The position numbers were made by a program, and so were the translations under genes. A DNA stretch of 64,000 nucleotides, from contig DELI01000026.1 in NCBI GenBank assembly GCA_002354335.1, positions 104,565 through 168,564 on the forward strand, written 5' to 3'. Each line of letters starts with the position of its first letter. The first letter of the stretch is position 1. A model generated the notes under the pieces. It had not been told where the DNA came from, did no database searches, and was given only the letters and a program-made list of their open reading frames with translations. This DNA is from Sphingobacterium sp. UBA2700. GTDB taxonomy: Bacteria > Bacteroidota > Bacteroidia > Sphingobacteriales > Sphingobacteriaceae. This document shows positions 17,091 to 25,969 of this stretch, piece after piece.

Positions 17091-18179
17091 CTAAAATTTA
17101 GCGGTGACATCGAACTCACCCATTACAACATAATTCTTAGGTCCCCTAATTTGCTTCACCTGGAAATAACGAAAAGCATTTGTTGCCGTAAGGGTATAAA
17201 CCTGTTCAGCGTTGCTTAAGCGGTTGAAAGGATAGTTGCCGAGGACAACAAAGTTGACATTGTCATTGCTTCCAAGAAACTGGACTTCATCGGGCCCCTC
17301 TTCATTGGTTGGTGTTTGTCGCCAAAGACTTGCTGAAGTGAGGATGCGTGGAACACCGAAATCAACAGTAAAAAAATGAGGATAAGTATGAGGTGAAAGA
17401 GTTCCCCATCGAGTTGCCGGATTTCCGTCAATCATTTTTGCAGGTGTATCCGTATTATAATAGCTGGAATAACCGACAATTTTCCATTGTTGTTTATTTA
17501 ACTTATTGACTTCAAAGAATTCCTCATCGCTCACCATCGTTTTATATGCTGTTGCTGGCAGATAGACAGTTCGCATATTATAGGATGTTCCAAGCTTATA
17601 GTCGGATAAGATCACCGAATTCTCATCCGCATTTACACTAACCGTCTTCTCTTGATTTGATTTTGTCGTATAGGTCACTTCCGACTTCACGATGTCACTC
17701 GATGAATTTACTGGATCGAAAAGGATATAAATCGTATTATCTACATTTACACGAGCTTTCGCTGTCCTATTGAGTAACGATGCTTGATAACGCTCCCCGT
17801 GAATGGTTCCTGATACTTCAACCGGCACAGATACATGCCCCTCCTCATCATAAGTCTTGATCACGAACGTATAGAAATTCTCCTCCAAGTTCTTGATGAG
17901 GCATGAGACCTGTGTTTGATCTACAGGCATAACAACATCCATCGAGTCAGTATAATAATTCCAGTAAACTCTCGCTTTTGTTACTTTTGGATCGGAGCCT
18001 CGTTTCCATGTTAATTTTGCTTCATTTAAGCCAGATTTAACTTCTGCGTCGAGTACCTTGCCTGGATAAATAATGCCGCTAGGAACAACGTATTCCTTAT
18101 AGGTGCTATCCATTTTCTTGCATGCCGTGAATGACAACAATCCAATGAATCCCAATATTAAATATTTAATAGTCTTCAT
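17091..18179 (-). CDS. DUF4998 / F5/8-type C (discoidin-like) surface lipoprotein
   Basis: A 362-residue lipoprotein (lipobox LLSFTACKK, Cys near 20). Residues about 25-235 resemble DUF4998, which is built of FN3-like repeats (AKLTWKRGSDPKVTKARVYWN, then a second repeat near 145-230). Residues about 240-362 look like a discoidin-type galactose-binding domain (YYNTDTPAKMIDGNPATRWGT, FTVDFGVPR, ENVNF-type strand, then RYFQVKQI). Such lipoproteins sit at the cell surface beside SusC/SusD and bind glycan. It is the last gene of the 24.5-17.1 kb operon, 19 nt after the broken DUF4959-type gene. No enzyme is encoded with them, so the ligand cannot be guessed. Confidence 0.8.
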   Translation of the reverse strand: MKTIKYLILGFIGLLSFTACKKMDSTYKEYVVPSGIIYPGKVLDAEVKSGLNEAKLTWKRGSDPKVTKARVYWNYYTDSMDVVMPVDQTQVSCLIKNLEENFYTFVIKTYDEEGHVSVPVEVSGTIHGERYQASLLNRTAKARVNVDNTIYILFDPVNSSSDIVKSEVTYTTKSNQEKTVSVNADENSVILSDYKLGTSYNMRTVYLPATAYKTMVSDEEFFEVNKLNKQQWKIVGYSSYYNTDTPAKMIDGNPATRWGTLSPHTYPHFFTVDFGVPRILTSASLWRQTPTNEEGPDEVQFLGSNDNVNFVVLGNYPFNRLSNAEQVYTLTATNAFRYFQVKQIRGPKNYVVMGEFDVTAKF

Positions 18180-18198
18180 ATTTTCTTGTTTTAAAACA

Positions 18199-19377
18199 TT
18201 AAAACTCTCCCCAAAATGATAATTCCGAAATGGTGACCTGATTAGCTCCTACCGCCCAAGTCTCCGTTGTTTTAAAACGAATATATCGGTAAGCGGGTGG
18301 CGTGAAAGGCATTTCAAAATCTTCGCCGTTTGTATATCCGTAAGCAATATCTTCAGCCGTCAAAGTACCAACAGGAGTTCCTGAAGGCTTGAAAGAATTG
18401 AAAGCGCCAATCTTTGTCCATCCTTCCCAACTTCCATCTCTCGACGGATTATTGCTGCCCCATAATTCAAAGGCCTTCACACAGGAATAATTGTAGGTAA
18501 AATTCTGAACACGCTGGTGTGCTTTCATCCGGCTCAAAACAACGGGAACTTTTAAATCGACCGTAAACCATTGTGGCATCGGCGTATTGTTTCTGGAGGC
18601 GTATATGCTTCCGCTTGCTACTCCATCCCACATATTGCTTAATGCGTAGCTACCGGATAGCGCAGGTTGATCGGTAGGCAATTCATATGTAGCAAATGGT
18701 TTTGGAACGAATTTTTCGAACAGCGGCGTCAAATCCCTTACGACAGCGAGTGATTTATTGCCCCAGCGATCTCTTAAGTAAACCGAAAATTTCATTGCTT
18801 TACTCGACAGTCCGCGCACAGTGAACACTCCAGAGTCGACAGCAGTGTAGAATGTTTGCAGTGGTCTTAATACTCCGTTCCCTGCCGTATCAGCATCAAT
18901 AACGATTGCGAGGGATGCTTTCAATTCATTTTTAATTCTGACACGCACCCCACCAAATGCAGTTTCAATGCTCAGATCATCATAGGCGATTGATACTGGT
19001 GGTTTCAAGGGCTTAACTTTCACTAAGACAGGCTCGGAAACTTTTTCATTCCGCCCCACACTGAAAATCTTGACTTCCTGTTCTTCTGTAGTGCCGAAGC
19101 CTTCCAATCTTAATGTATCTGAATAAATTGACGATTTGCTTTCTTTGAGAACACCGGGGGTAACTTCATAAACGGCTTTAACGTAGGATAAATTAACGTC
19201 TTTATTCAGCTAGTATTTCAGAATTGCCCCACCAGGAGTATTTTCAACAACAACATTGGACACTTGAGCGGGCGCTCCCCCATTGCTGTCTATATAGTCC
19301 ATTCGTGGTTCCTCTTTACAGCTCTGAACGACGAAATTGATAATCAATAGGACAAATAATTTAACAGTATTTTTCAT
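18199..19377 (-). pseudogene. DUF4959/DUF5126/DUF5000-type lipoprotein gene interrupted by an in-frame amber stop
   Basis: The reading frame starts at ATG 19377 with a lipoprotein signal (MKNTVKLFVLLIINFVVQSC) and runs in one frame to 18199, except for a TAG at codon 56 (19212-19210). The stop falls inside a conserved-looking stretch (GGAILKY, stop, LNKDVNLSYVKAVYEV), where family members read through with a residue such as T, K or S. Downstream, DUF5126-like (about 125-230) and DUF5000 discoidin-like (about 240-392, WFTVDLKVPVVLSRMK) domains are intact. A single-base change would restore the frame. The only nearby restart is a TTG at 19107, which would lack a signal peptide. It is a recent nonsense mutation, a base-call error or, less likely, a readthrough site. 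Confidence 0.8.
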
Positions 19378-19400
19378 AACTTAACGATTATGGAATTTAA

Positions 19401-21305
19401 TTACCAACCTAGGTTTTGTACTAGGTTTTTATTACTTAACAAGTTGGCGTCTCTAATTGGAAAGAAGTAATCTTTCATAGAGAATTTTTGGGCATAAATC
19501 AATTGCTTCTTATAGTAAGCCTCAGTAGTTTGTCCAAAGACATTCCATCCTTCAATAGGCCTCGATAATTCATCGGGAGCAGTCTTCCAACGCTTCATAT
19601 CCCAAAAACGCACACCTTCAAAAGCTGTTTCAATCAATGTTTCCCTACGTATGATTTCACGCATACCTGCCTGGGAGCTGTACTTGGTGTTTGTTGCGAA
19701 ATTGTCCCATGCATCACGAATGGTAGGTAAGCCGGCACGTTTTCGCACGATATTGATATATTGATGAACCTCTTCAGTTGGCCCTGCATTTTCATTCAAA
19801 GCTTCAGCATACATTAGATATAAATGCGGAAGTCGAATTAATGGCCACGGATAATTAACTGTCGAGTATCCACCATTATTGGCTTGTGTACTTTGGTAAT
19901 GGACAAACTTTTTCACAAAGTACCCTGTAATTGAGCCAAAGCTTCCTTTTTTTCCATTCTTTTGCCCTAGTTTTCCTTCTACAAAGTAGATCCCGGAAGG
20001 AACTTCGTCGTTGTAATAACCATGTCCGTACCAGACTCCTCCATCAAAACCCAAGGAGGCATAGAAACGCGGTTCACGATCGAAGTTGCTTTCTGCAGTT
20101 TCATAGTTCAACCGAATTAGTCGCTGATCTTCAATACCCCCTACTCGGGTGGTGATATTCGTCTGCCAAGTTTTGTCTTCATTTATAGGCACACCATTTT
20201 TCGTATAGAACATATCAACGATTTTTAACGGCACTGCCAGTTCGTAAGTGACGTTTGGATTATCCAAATAGGTCGTCAAATGGGGAGTTGCCCAAAGCTG
20301 TATATTACTTGCAATGCTCTGCGTATTTGCCCAAATAATTTCCGAATTCCAACGCTCATTGAACGCATTGCGAAGTTTCAATTGTAGTTTCAATTGTTCA
20401 GAGATATTCGTTGTCACTCCTCCTGGTATAAATTCATATAGCTTAATTCCAGCATCATGACATTGATCGATGGCCTCTTTACAAGCATCGGCAGCAAGTT
20501 TCCATTTCTGTGCGTCGTAGACTTGATTAAATAACTGCGAACCATCGCGATTTCTTAATGCTGCTTGATCTTTATTTCCATTAAAAAGTGGACTTGCAGC
20601 GGTCAGTAAGACTTTTGCTTTTAAAGCATATACAATGGGTTTTGTAATACGCCCCATCATCCTTATCGGATCTGTAATTGTAGGTTGCAAATCATCCTTC
20701 ACCTCATCCAACAGTTGAGTAATATATTGAAAACAACTGTCGACTGGCGCTCTTGATATCTGAACATCAGCGACATTAATGTCTACCGGTAAGTTTTCTT
20801 TTACAAGTGGTATCGGACCGTACATACGCACTAAATAGAAATGGTAATATGCTTTTAGAAATTTGACCTCAGCAATCCATTCTTTGCGCTCTTCTTCGGT
20901 CATATCTTTTACTCTATTGATATTCTCTAAAAAAATATTACAATCGCGTAGACCCTTATATAAGTCTACCCATATCGCTTCTCCTGCCGGATTTATTGTT
21001 GTTTGGCGCCCATTGGCAATATTGAACATGATATGGCTAAATCGATAGCTGCCTGAAAGGTCGTTCGTCCAGATTTCATCGCCCCCTAACATAGCTGGAT
21101 CGCTTGCCATGCCTCCATCCTTGGGCATATAAGAATAACAGGTGTACAAGTATTTTTCGGCTTCCGATCGCATTGCGAAGGCGTGGTCTAAAGTTGGTAT
21201 GTTATCAGGAATAATATCAAGATAACGATTACAAGCACCGAATGTCAGCGTCAAAACCAACAACATGACGGTCAGATACTTTTTATAAAAATTAAAGAAT
21301 TTCAT
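19401..21305 (-). CDS. SusD/RagB-family glycan-binding lipoprotein
   Basis: A 634-residue SusD homologue with lipobox TFGACNRYLD (Cys near 25). Typical blocks are DLYKGLRDCNIFLENI, EVKFLKAYYHFYLVRMYGPIPLV, WPLIRLPHLYLMYAEALNE and ETLIETAFEGVRFWDMKRW, and it ends FPIRDANLLSNKNLVQNLGW. It pairs with the SusC 11 nt upstream. Downstream come the two discoidin-type lipoproteins, giving a SusC-SusD-DUF4959-DUF4998 order that is common in Bacteroidota glycan loci. Confidence 0.95.
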   Translation of the reverse strand: MKFFNFYKKYLTVMLLVLTLTFGACNRYLDIIPDNIPTLDHAFAMRSEAEKYLYTCYSYMPKDGGMASDPAMLGGDEIWTNDLSGSYRFSHIMFNIANGRQTTINPAGEAIWVDLYKGLRDCNIFLENINRVKDMTEEERKEWIAEVKFLKAYYHFYLVRMYGPIPLVKENLPVDINVADVQISRAPVDSCFQYITQLLDEVKDDLQPTITDPIRMMGRITKPIVYALKAKVLLTAASPLFNGNKDQAALRNRDGSQLFNQVYDAQKWKLAADACKEAIDQCHDAGIKLYEFIPGGVTTNISEQLKLQLKLRNAFNERWNSEIIWANTQSIASNIQLWATPHLTTYLDNPNVTYELAVPLKIVDMFYTKNGVPINEDKTWQTNITTRVGGIEDQRLIRLNYETAESNFDREPRFYASLGFDGGVWYGHGYYNDEVPSGIYFVEGKLGQKNGKKGSFGSITGYFVKKFVHYQSTQANNGGYSTVNYPWPLIRLPHLYLMYAEALNENAGPTEEVHQYINIVRKRAGLPTIRDAWDNFATNTKYSSQAGMREIIRRETLIETAFEGVRFWDMKRWKTAPDELSRPIEGWNVFGQTTEAYYKKQLIYAQKFSMKDYFFPIRDANLLSNKNLVQNLGW

Positions 21306-21316
21306 GGTCGTTCGAT

Positions 21317-24300
21317 TTAAAAGGTTAAATTAAGTCCAACATTTAGTACTCTTTGCAGTGGATAGCCTAGACCATTTCCGGCCATTTCCACATCCCACAG
21401 TTTGAAGTTGCTAAATAGCAATAAGTTAGATCCATTGACATACATGCGGAAATTAGAAGCTTTTATACGGTCGATGAATTTTTGAGGGAAGGTATAGCCC
21501 AACTCGACTTGCTTAAGTCTGATGAAATTTCCATTACGCATATACCAGGTGCTTGTTTGGCTATTGTTGATATTAAGCGTATTACTCAGGCGAGGCAATG
21601 TGGCATAAATATCTCGATTATCTTCCGACCAATAGCTGTCCGCGTATGCCTTTAAAAGTTGATTCATGAATATTCTGCCTGAGCTAGCTTCCGTTGTATT
21701 ATAATGATAAGCTACAAATGGGGAAGTTGATGCCGGGTCGATCCAAAACGACTCGTTTGCTGAGCCTTGAAAAAAGGCAGATAAATCGACTTTTTTATAA
21801 CTAAGGGAGAATCCAAATCCATATATAATCTCAGGCACGGTCGGGTTTCCGATAGGAACGCGGTCTGCTTCATTAATTTTCCCATCTCGATTGACGTCAG
21901 TATATTTTATATCGCCGCCACCATAATTTCCAAACTCTTGTCTAGGTGCATTTGCAGCCTCTTCATCATCTATAAATAAGCGTTCCGCGATGTAACCATA
22001 GGTTTGGTTCAATGAAGTACCAACGCGCGATCGCCATGCCTCTGCATATAGGGGTTCTTCATAAACTTCATATTTGCTCGTAGCGTAGGTGAAATTTGCT
22101 CTTACCGAAGCCCATAGATCTTTTGACCAAGCTTGTTGATAGTCAAACGATATATCCATACCCTTACCACTGGCCTTGCCAACATTTGACTTGGAGATAC
22201 TGGATAATCCCATTGTATTTGGAATACTCGCGCGGTTCATCAGTATATTATCTCTTTTCTCTGTAAAATACTCTACGATTAGGTTGGCCTTGTTAAATAA
22301 ACTAAGTTCCATCGCAGCGTTCTGTTTAGTAGCTCTTTCCCAAGTAATATTAGGATTGGCATAGCGAGTGACCAACACACCATTTTTTGTTTCAGAAAGA
22401 TCTTGTCCAAATCTTGCAGAACGAGAAGCGTCATTCATGGAGACATTCGATAAATAAAAAAATCGATCGCTCACATCTCCAATTTGATCATTTCCAACTA
22501 GTCCGTAAGTATATCTAAATCTGAGTTTACTAATGATATTTTGATAAGGTTCAAAGAACTTTTCATTTGAAACGCTCCATGCTAAGCCCGCTGAAGGAAA
22601 AAAGCCAAATCGATTTCTTACGTCAAAGCGCTCGGAGCCGTTATATCCAAAGTTGAATTCAGCAAAATAGCGACGATCGTAGGCGTAGGTAGCCCTTCCT
22701 GACAAGCCCATGTTCCTTGACGGAAGCGACTGAAGAAGATCTCCAGCGTTAGCATTTAAACTTTCTCTGGCTGTTGCCACCAGCAATGCCCCTATGTTAT
22801 GTTTCTCGCGAAAGGTGCGGTTGTAATTTAAAGCGGATTCAAAATAAAACATTGAATTTAGGGTCTTCGGTCCCTCATTAAACCCTAAATATTCGGTTCC
22901 ATTTAGGTTCATTTGATTAATTTTATACGTATTTGCTATAAAATCATATGATCCTACTTCATAATAAAAAGGATTGTAGGCACGCGTGTAGTAAAAATTA
23001 GAGAGGCGTGTGAGGTTCAATAACCCTCTGATCGAAAGACCTTCTGTAATGCCGCTCAAGTCTTGCTTTAATTCCAACTGTGCAAGCATCTGTGCTCTAC
23101 TTTGGTCTTTGTAGCCTTTTACTAAATCCGCATATGGATTAACATAGCGGTTGTTCAAATCGTAATTACCGAACATGATATGCCCAACATGTTGATGATC
23201 TTCATCCAATGGATAGTATGCGGGAAACAATACGGGGTTAGAACGCATTACCTTTCGGTATAAGTCTTCTCCTCCATCGATTGGCCCCTTGTAATCGTCG
23301 AAATTTCCGCTGAGGCGAACAATCAATTCGGTACTTTTACTAAGATTGATATTGACATTTGCGCGAAGGGAGTAACTTTTTAAATCGATATTACTGTTGA
23401 AATTATTGCGTTTATCAACGTTTAGCATTCCATTATCTTGCGTAAAAGCTCCAGCAACATAGTAGCGAGCGACACCACCCCCTCCACTGACATTCAAGTT
23501 ATAACGCTGGTTACTTGAATAATCTTTAAAAAGCATTTTTCTCCAATCGTTTGCTGGATAGACTAAAGGATTGACGTTGTTGCGTGTGTTCTCAATCTTT
23601 TCCTCCAGATATGGCAATGCCGCTAATGCGTTTCGGGTCAGCGTGGCTTCATTGGCCATTTCCATATAAGTAATTGGATCTGCCAGTTCTACATTCATTG
23701 TCGCTGCTGATGTCGAGTTCTCTGCCCTGATGGATATTTTTGCCTTGCCCTCTTTTCCCTGCTTGGTGATAACAAGGATAACGCCATTGGCTCCGCGAGC
23801 ACCGTAAAGCGCTGTCGCCGTTGCGTCTTTCATAACCGAAAAGGATTCGATATCGTCCGGCTGTAGCCTTGCCAAGTCTGTAGCCGTCAATTCGATACCA
23901 TCAATAAGAATCAATGGTCTGGTATTATTTCCAAAAGTGGTAATACCGCGTACAAAGAAATCGGCATTATCAGCACCCGGTTCCCCACTTCGCTGATATG
24001 CAATCACCCCGGCAACACGTCCAGCAAGCGATTGTGTTAGATTGCTGGAAGGAATCTTTAGATCCTTCGGACTAACGGTCGTAATGGAACCGATGACACT
24101 TTCTTTTTTCTGAGTTCCGAATGCTACAACTGCGACTTCTTCTAAAGAATTCTGCGCATTTTCAATTAATTTGATTTGAAGCACACTTTCCTTTCCTACA
24201 ACAACTTCTTGAGTCACATAACCAACTGAGGAAATAACAAGCACTTCGGAGTCATCGTTGATCTGGATTTCAAAATTTCCATCTTTATCAGTAACAGCCC

Positions 24301-24517
24301 CTCGTGTAGACTCTTTAACTCGTATGCTAACTCCCACGACAGGTTTTCCGGATTCATCAAAAATAGTTCCGGTCACAATCCGTTGGCTAGCGATTAAAAC
24401 CATGTCATTATCGCTATCTTTTGTTTTTATTAGCACCCGACTGTGGCCATCATCTGCATAGCTGCAGGTGGCACCATACATCAGCATGTATGTGAGGAGC
24501 ATGAATTTGTTTTTCAT
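21317..24517 (-). CDS. SusC/RagA-family TonB-dependent outer-membrane receptor
   Basis: A 1066-residue receptor. The signal peptide is about 1-22 (CSYADD). The carboxypeptidase-D-like domain is near 46-125 (VTGTIFDESGKPVVGVSIRVKES), the SusC box reads EEVAVVAFGTQKKESVIGS, and the plug contains LILIDGIELTATDLARLQPDDIESFSVMKDATATALYGARGANGVILV. The barrel ends NVGLNLTF. It has no STN domain, so regulation must come from elsewhere. It is the first gene of a minus-strand operon with an approximately 1-kb intergenic region upstream, in which I did not find a clear -7/-33 pair. Confidence 0.95.
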   Translation of the reverse strand: MKNKFMLLTYMLMYGATCSYADDGHSRVLIKTKDSDNDMVLIASQRIVTGTIFDESGKPVVGVSIRVKESTRGAVTDKDGNFEIQINDDSEVLVISSVGYVTQEVVVGKESVLQIKLIENAQNSLEEVAVVAFGTQKKESVIGSITTVSPKDLKIPSSNLTQSLAGRVAGVIAYQRSGEPGADNADFFVRGITTFGNNTRPLILIDGIELTATDLARLQPDDIESFSVMKDATATALYGARGANGVILVITKQGKEGKAKISIRAENSTSAATMNVELADPITYMEMANEATLTRNALAALPYLEEKIENTRNNVNPLVYPANDWRKMLFKDYSSNQRYNLNVSGGGGVARYYVAGAFTQDNGMLNVDKRNNFNSNIDLKSYSLRANVNINLSKSTELIVRLSGNFDDYKGPIDGGEDLYRKVMRSNPVLFPAYYPLDEDHQHVGHIMFGNYDLNNRYVNPYADLVKGYKDQSRAQMLAQLELKQDLSGITEGLSIRGLLNLTRLSNFYYTRAYNPFYYEVGSYDFIANTYKINQMNLNGTEYLGFNEGPKTLNSMFYFESALNYNRTFREKHNIGALLVATARESLNANAGDLLQSLPSRNMGLSGRATYAYDRRYFAEFNFGYNGSERFDVRNRFGFFPSAGLAWSVSNEKFFEPYQNIISKLRFRYTYGLVGNDQIGDVSDRFFYLSNVSMNDASRSARFGQDLSETKNGVLVTRYANPNITWERATKQNAAMELSLFNKANLIVEYFTEKRDNILMNRASIPNTMGLSSISKSNVGKASGKGMDISFDYQQAWSKDLWASVRANFTYATSKYEVYEEPLYAEAWRSRVGTSLNQTYGYIAERLFIDDEEAANAPRQEFGNYGGGDIKYTDVNRDGKINEADRVPIGNPTVPEIIYGFGFSLSYKKVDLSAFFQGSANESFWIDPASTSPFVAYHYNTTEASSGRIFMNQLLKAYADSYWSEDNRDIYATLPRLSNTLNINNSQTSTWYMRNGNFIRLKQVELGYTFPQKFIDRIKASNFRMYVNGSNLLLFSNFKLWDVEMAGNGLGYPLQRVLNVGLNLTF

Positions 24518-25164
24518 AATTTAGGACTTAGTTGATTATCGTCAAATGCCATAATGCTGCGACGCTTGAACGACTGATGTAAACAATACTCATTAATTGG
24601 TTAAAAAAAACAACTATAACAAAACACTAAAGCCATTCCTCGATCATTGACGCCATACACTGTGTGGAACCACAATATTCTTGAGGTTTTAAGTTTGATT
24701 TCTCTTAAAATTTAATTCAATTCTTCTCTAGGTTAAGTCGTTATAGAAGCGTCATATTTTTCTATTTCATAATCTCCTTTCTTTTGAAGCCTAAAAAAAT
24801 AATTAGTGTTGAAGCTTATTCGGTCATTGAGCAAAGTTGCTTGTCAATTGGTTTTACTAACACTAATTTAAGTTTGACATTCTTTGATTAAAGGACATCT
24901 TTTTAGATAAATAATATTTTTAAACAGTAACAAAGCGTCATAATTTTAAATATAAACCTGATTACTAGCTATTTGGAGAATCATCTTTATACATAAAGGA
25001 ATAATCATACATTGCTTAAATTATATTCGTCTTGCGGCGAATGGGTCTTAGTTTTAGGTAAAATCTATTATTTGAAGGTTTTTGATCACTTATTAGCAAA
25101 TCAAATAGCAGCGATTGACGTGATAATACATTTGAGTTTTATGCAATTCCCTCAGGTTATTCTA
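24518..25164. other. AT-rich intergenic region upstream of a SusC gene
   Basis: About 650 nt with no supportable gene on either strand. A short dyad TGTGG-AA-CCACA (24663-24674) lies about 150 nt before the SusC start and could be an operator, but it is short enough to be chance. I saw no confident promoter match. Confidence 0.4.
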
Positions 25165-25200
25165 AAATAAAAAAGAGCCCATGTCAATTAACATGAACTC
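25165..25200 (-). terminator. Intrinsic terminator, probably original end of the HiPIP-containing operon
   Basis: On the minus strand a 10-bp stem GAGTTCATGT / ACATGGGCTC (two G-T pairs) with a 6-nt loop is followed by TTTTTTATTTT. It lies 15 nt beyond the HiPIP gene remnant. It is therefore the only obvious terminator for the long operon that ends with the intact HiPIP at 25584. Confidence 0.8.
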
Positions 25201-25215
25201 CTTTGATTGGTATCA

Positions 25216-25272
25216 CTTCCCAATGCTATCGTTTCCTATTTACGCCTCATCTGCTGGTGCCCAGTAAGTGCA
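25216..25272 (-). pseudogene. Remnant of the 3' end of a second HiPIP gene
   Basis: This segment closely matches 25561-25616, the last codons plus 3' flank of the intact HiPIP gene. Both read, on the minus strand, TGCACTTACTGGGCACCA, encoding C-T-Y-W-A-P, then D-E-A-stop, followed by a similar flank ending in GGGAAG. Only about ten codons survive and upstream similarity stops at once. It is best explained as the fossil of a duplicated or recombined HiPIP gene. A terminator follows it directly. Confidence 0.75.
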
Positions 25273-25348
25273 TATAACACCTACCTACTTTAAATAGATG
25301 ATAATCCATCCATAATCCTATCAAACCCATATCACTCCCCTTTCGAAA

Positions 25349-25403
25349 GGCTTTTGATTGGGGTTTGCATTGGGTTTGAAAGGGCTTTATAAGGGATTTG
25401 AGT
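25349..25403 (+). repeat. Short degenerate tandem repeat, period about 11 bp (GGGtTTTGA-like)
   Basis: Five consecutive units begin at about 25349, 25361, 25372, 25382 and 25393: GGCTTTTGATT, GGGTTTGCATT, GGGTTTGAAA, GGGCTTTATAA, GGGATTTGAGT. The period is close to one helical turn. Function unknown. Confidence 0.6.
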
Positions 25404-25475
25404 CGTACAATTGTCGGCAAATGCTAGATGTAGCTATCAATAGCGCGCCATTGAAAATAAAATCTACTAAACCCA

Positions 25476-25520
25476 ATAACCTCAATTATCAATTTTAAAA
25501 ACATCAATAATTGAGGTTAT
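25476..25520. repeat. Perfect 14-bp inverted repeat
   Basis: ATAACCTCAATTAT (25476-25489) and ATAATTGAGGTTAT (25507-25520) are exact complements around a 17-nt loop. It lies 64-108 nt past the stop of the intact HiPIP gene. It could stabilise or end the mRNA, but there is no adjacent T-run. Confidence 0.65.
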
Positions 25521-25583
25521 AGCTTGCTACAAGTAAATTAGGTCACTAATTTTAACAATTCTTCCCAATCATTTCCTTTCTAT

Positions 25584-25967
25584 TTACGCCTCATCAGGTG
25601 GTGCCCAGTAAGTGCAGTAGCCTTCTGCAAAGACGGGACCTGTAAACAACATACATCCTCCACATGGCTGCCCATCTTTTGGCGCGATATATAACTTACA
25701 ATTATCACATTGATGTTCCGGATTAGGAGTTTGTTTAACATAGCCCAGCTGCTCTCTTTTTCTCAAGTTTACCTCATCCACGCCTGAGTAATCATCGCAT
25801 GAACTCACTGCATTCCCTTGTGATTTACTATCAGCAGTCTTTTCAGTTTGTTTCCCTGAATTATTACATCCTGTGATCAGGTATGCCGTTCCCAAAATTA
25901 GAGCTAATGAAGAAGAAACGGTGCCTTTAATAAACTCTCGTCTCTCCATCTTCGTGTTATTCTTCAT
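25584..25967 (-). CDS. High-potential iron-sulfur protein (HiPIP) family, Tat-exported lipoprotein
   Basis: A 127-residue electron carrier precursor. The N-terminus has a twin-arginine motif (ERREFIKG, Arg 9-10), a hydrophobic stretch and a lipobox-like LITGC (Cys 34), so it is probably folded with its cluster in the cytoplasm and then exported and anchored. The cluster ligands are C87 and C90 (C-x2-C), C105 and C118, with the HiPIP pattern CxNCxLY...GGCxLFxG...GYCxYW. C102 is extra. It starts 2 nt after the stop of the PVC-type dehydrogenase, so the two are translationally coupled. It is therefore a candidate electron acceptor for that enzyme. HiPIP-type carriers usually shuttle one electron at high potential. 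Confidence 0.9.
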   Translation of the reverse strand: MKNNTKMERREFIKGTVSSSLALILGTAYLITGCNNSGKQTEKTADSKSQGNAVSSCDDYSGVDEVNLRKREQLGYVKQTPNPEHQCDNCKLYIAPKDGQPCGGCMLFTGPVFAEGYCTYWAPPDEA

Positions 25968-25969
25968 AG

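Larger units (their letters stand above)
25273..25583. other. Spacer between HiPIP remnant and intact HiPIP gene
   Basis: About 310 nt with no gene. It carries the 11-bp-period repeat and the 14-bp inverted repeat listed separately. Together with the flanking matching ends it forms an approximately 345-bp unit that looks inserted or duplicated. Confidence 0.5.

Noticed and set aside
18199..19107. A 302-residue gene starting at TTG 19107
   Set aside because: It would lack a signal peptide and begin inside a conserved domain. The upstream part in the same frame clearly encodes the missing lipoprotein start, so this is the 3' part of a nonsense-interrupted gene.
24663..24674. TGTGG-AA-CCACA dyad as a definite operator
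   Set aside because: Only 5-bp arms, far (about 150 nt) from the SusC start, with no mapped promoter; too short to claim.
25141..25560. Insertion sequence or CRISPR array in the HiPIP spacer
   Set aside because: No transposase frame and no regular 24-40-bp direct repeats with unique spacers. The repeat units are only about 11 bp and adjacent.
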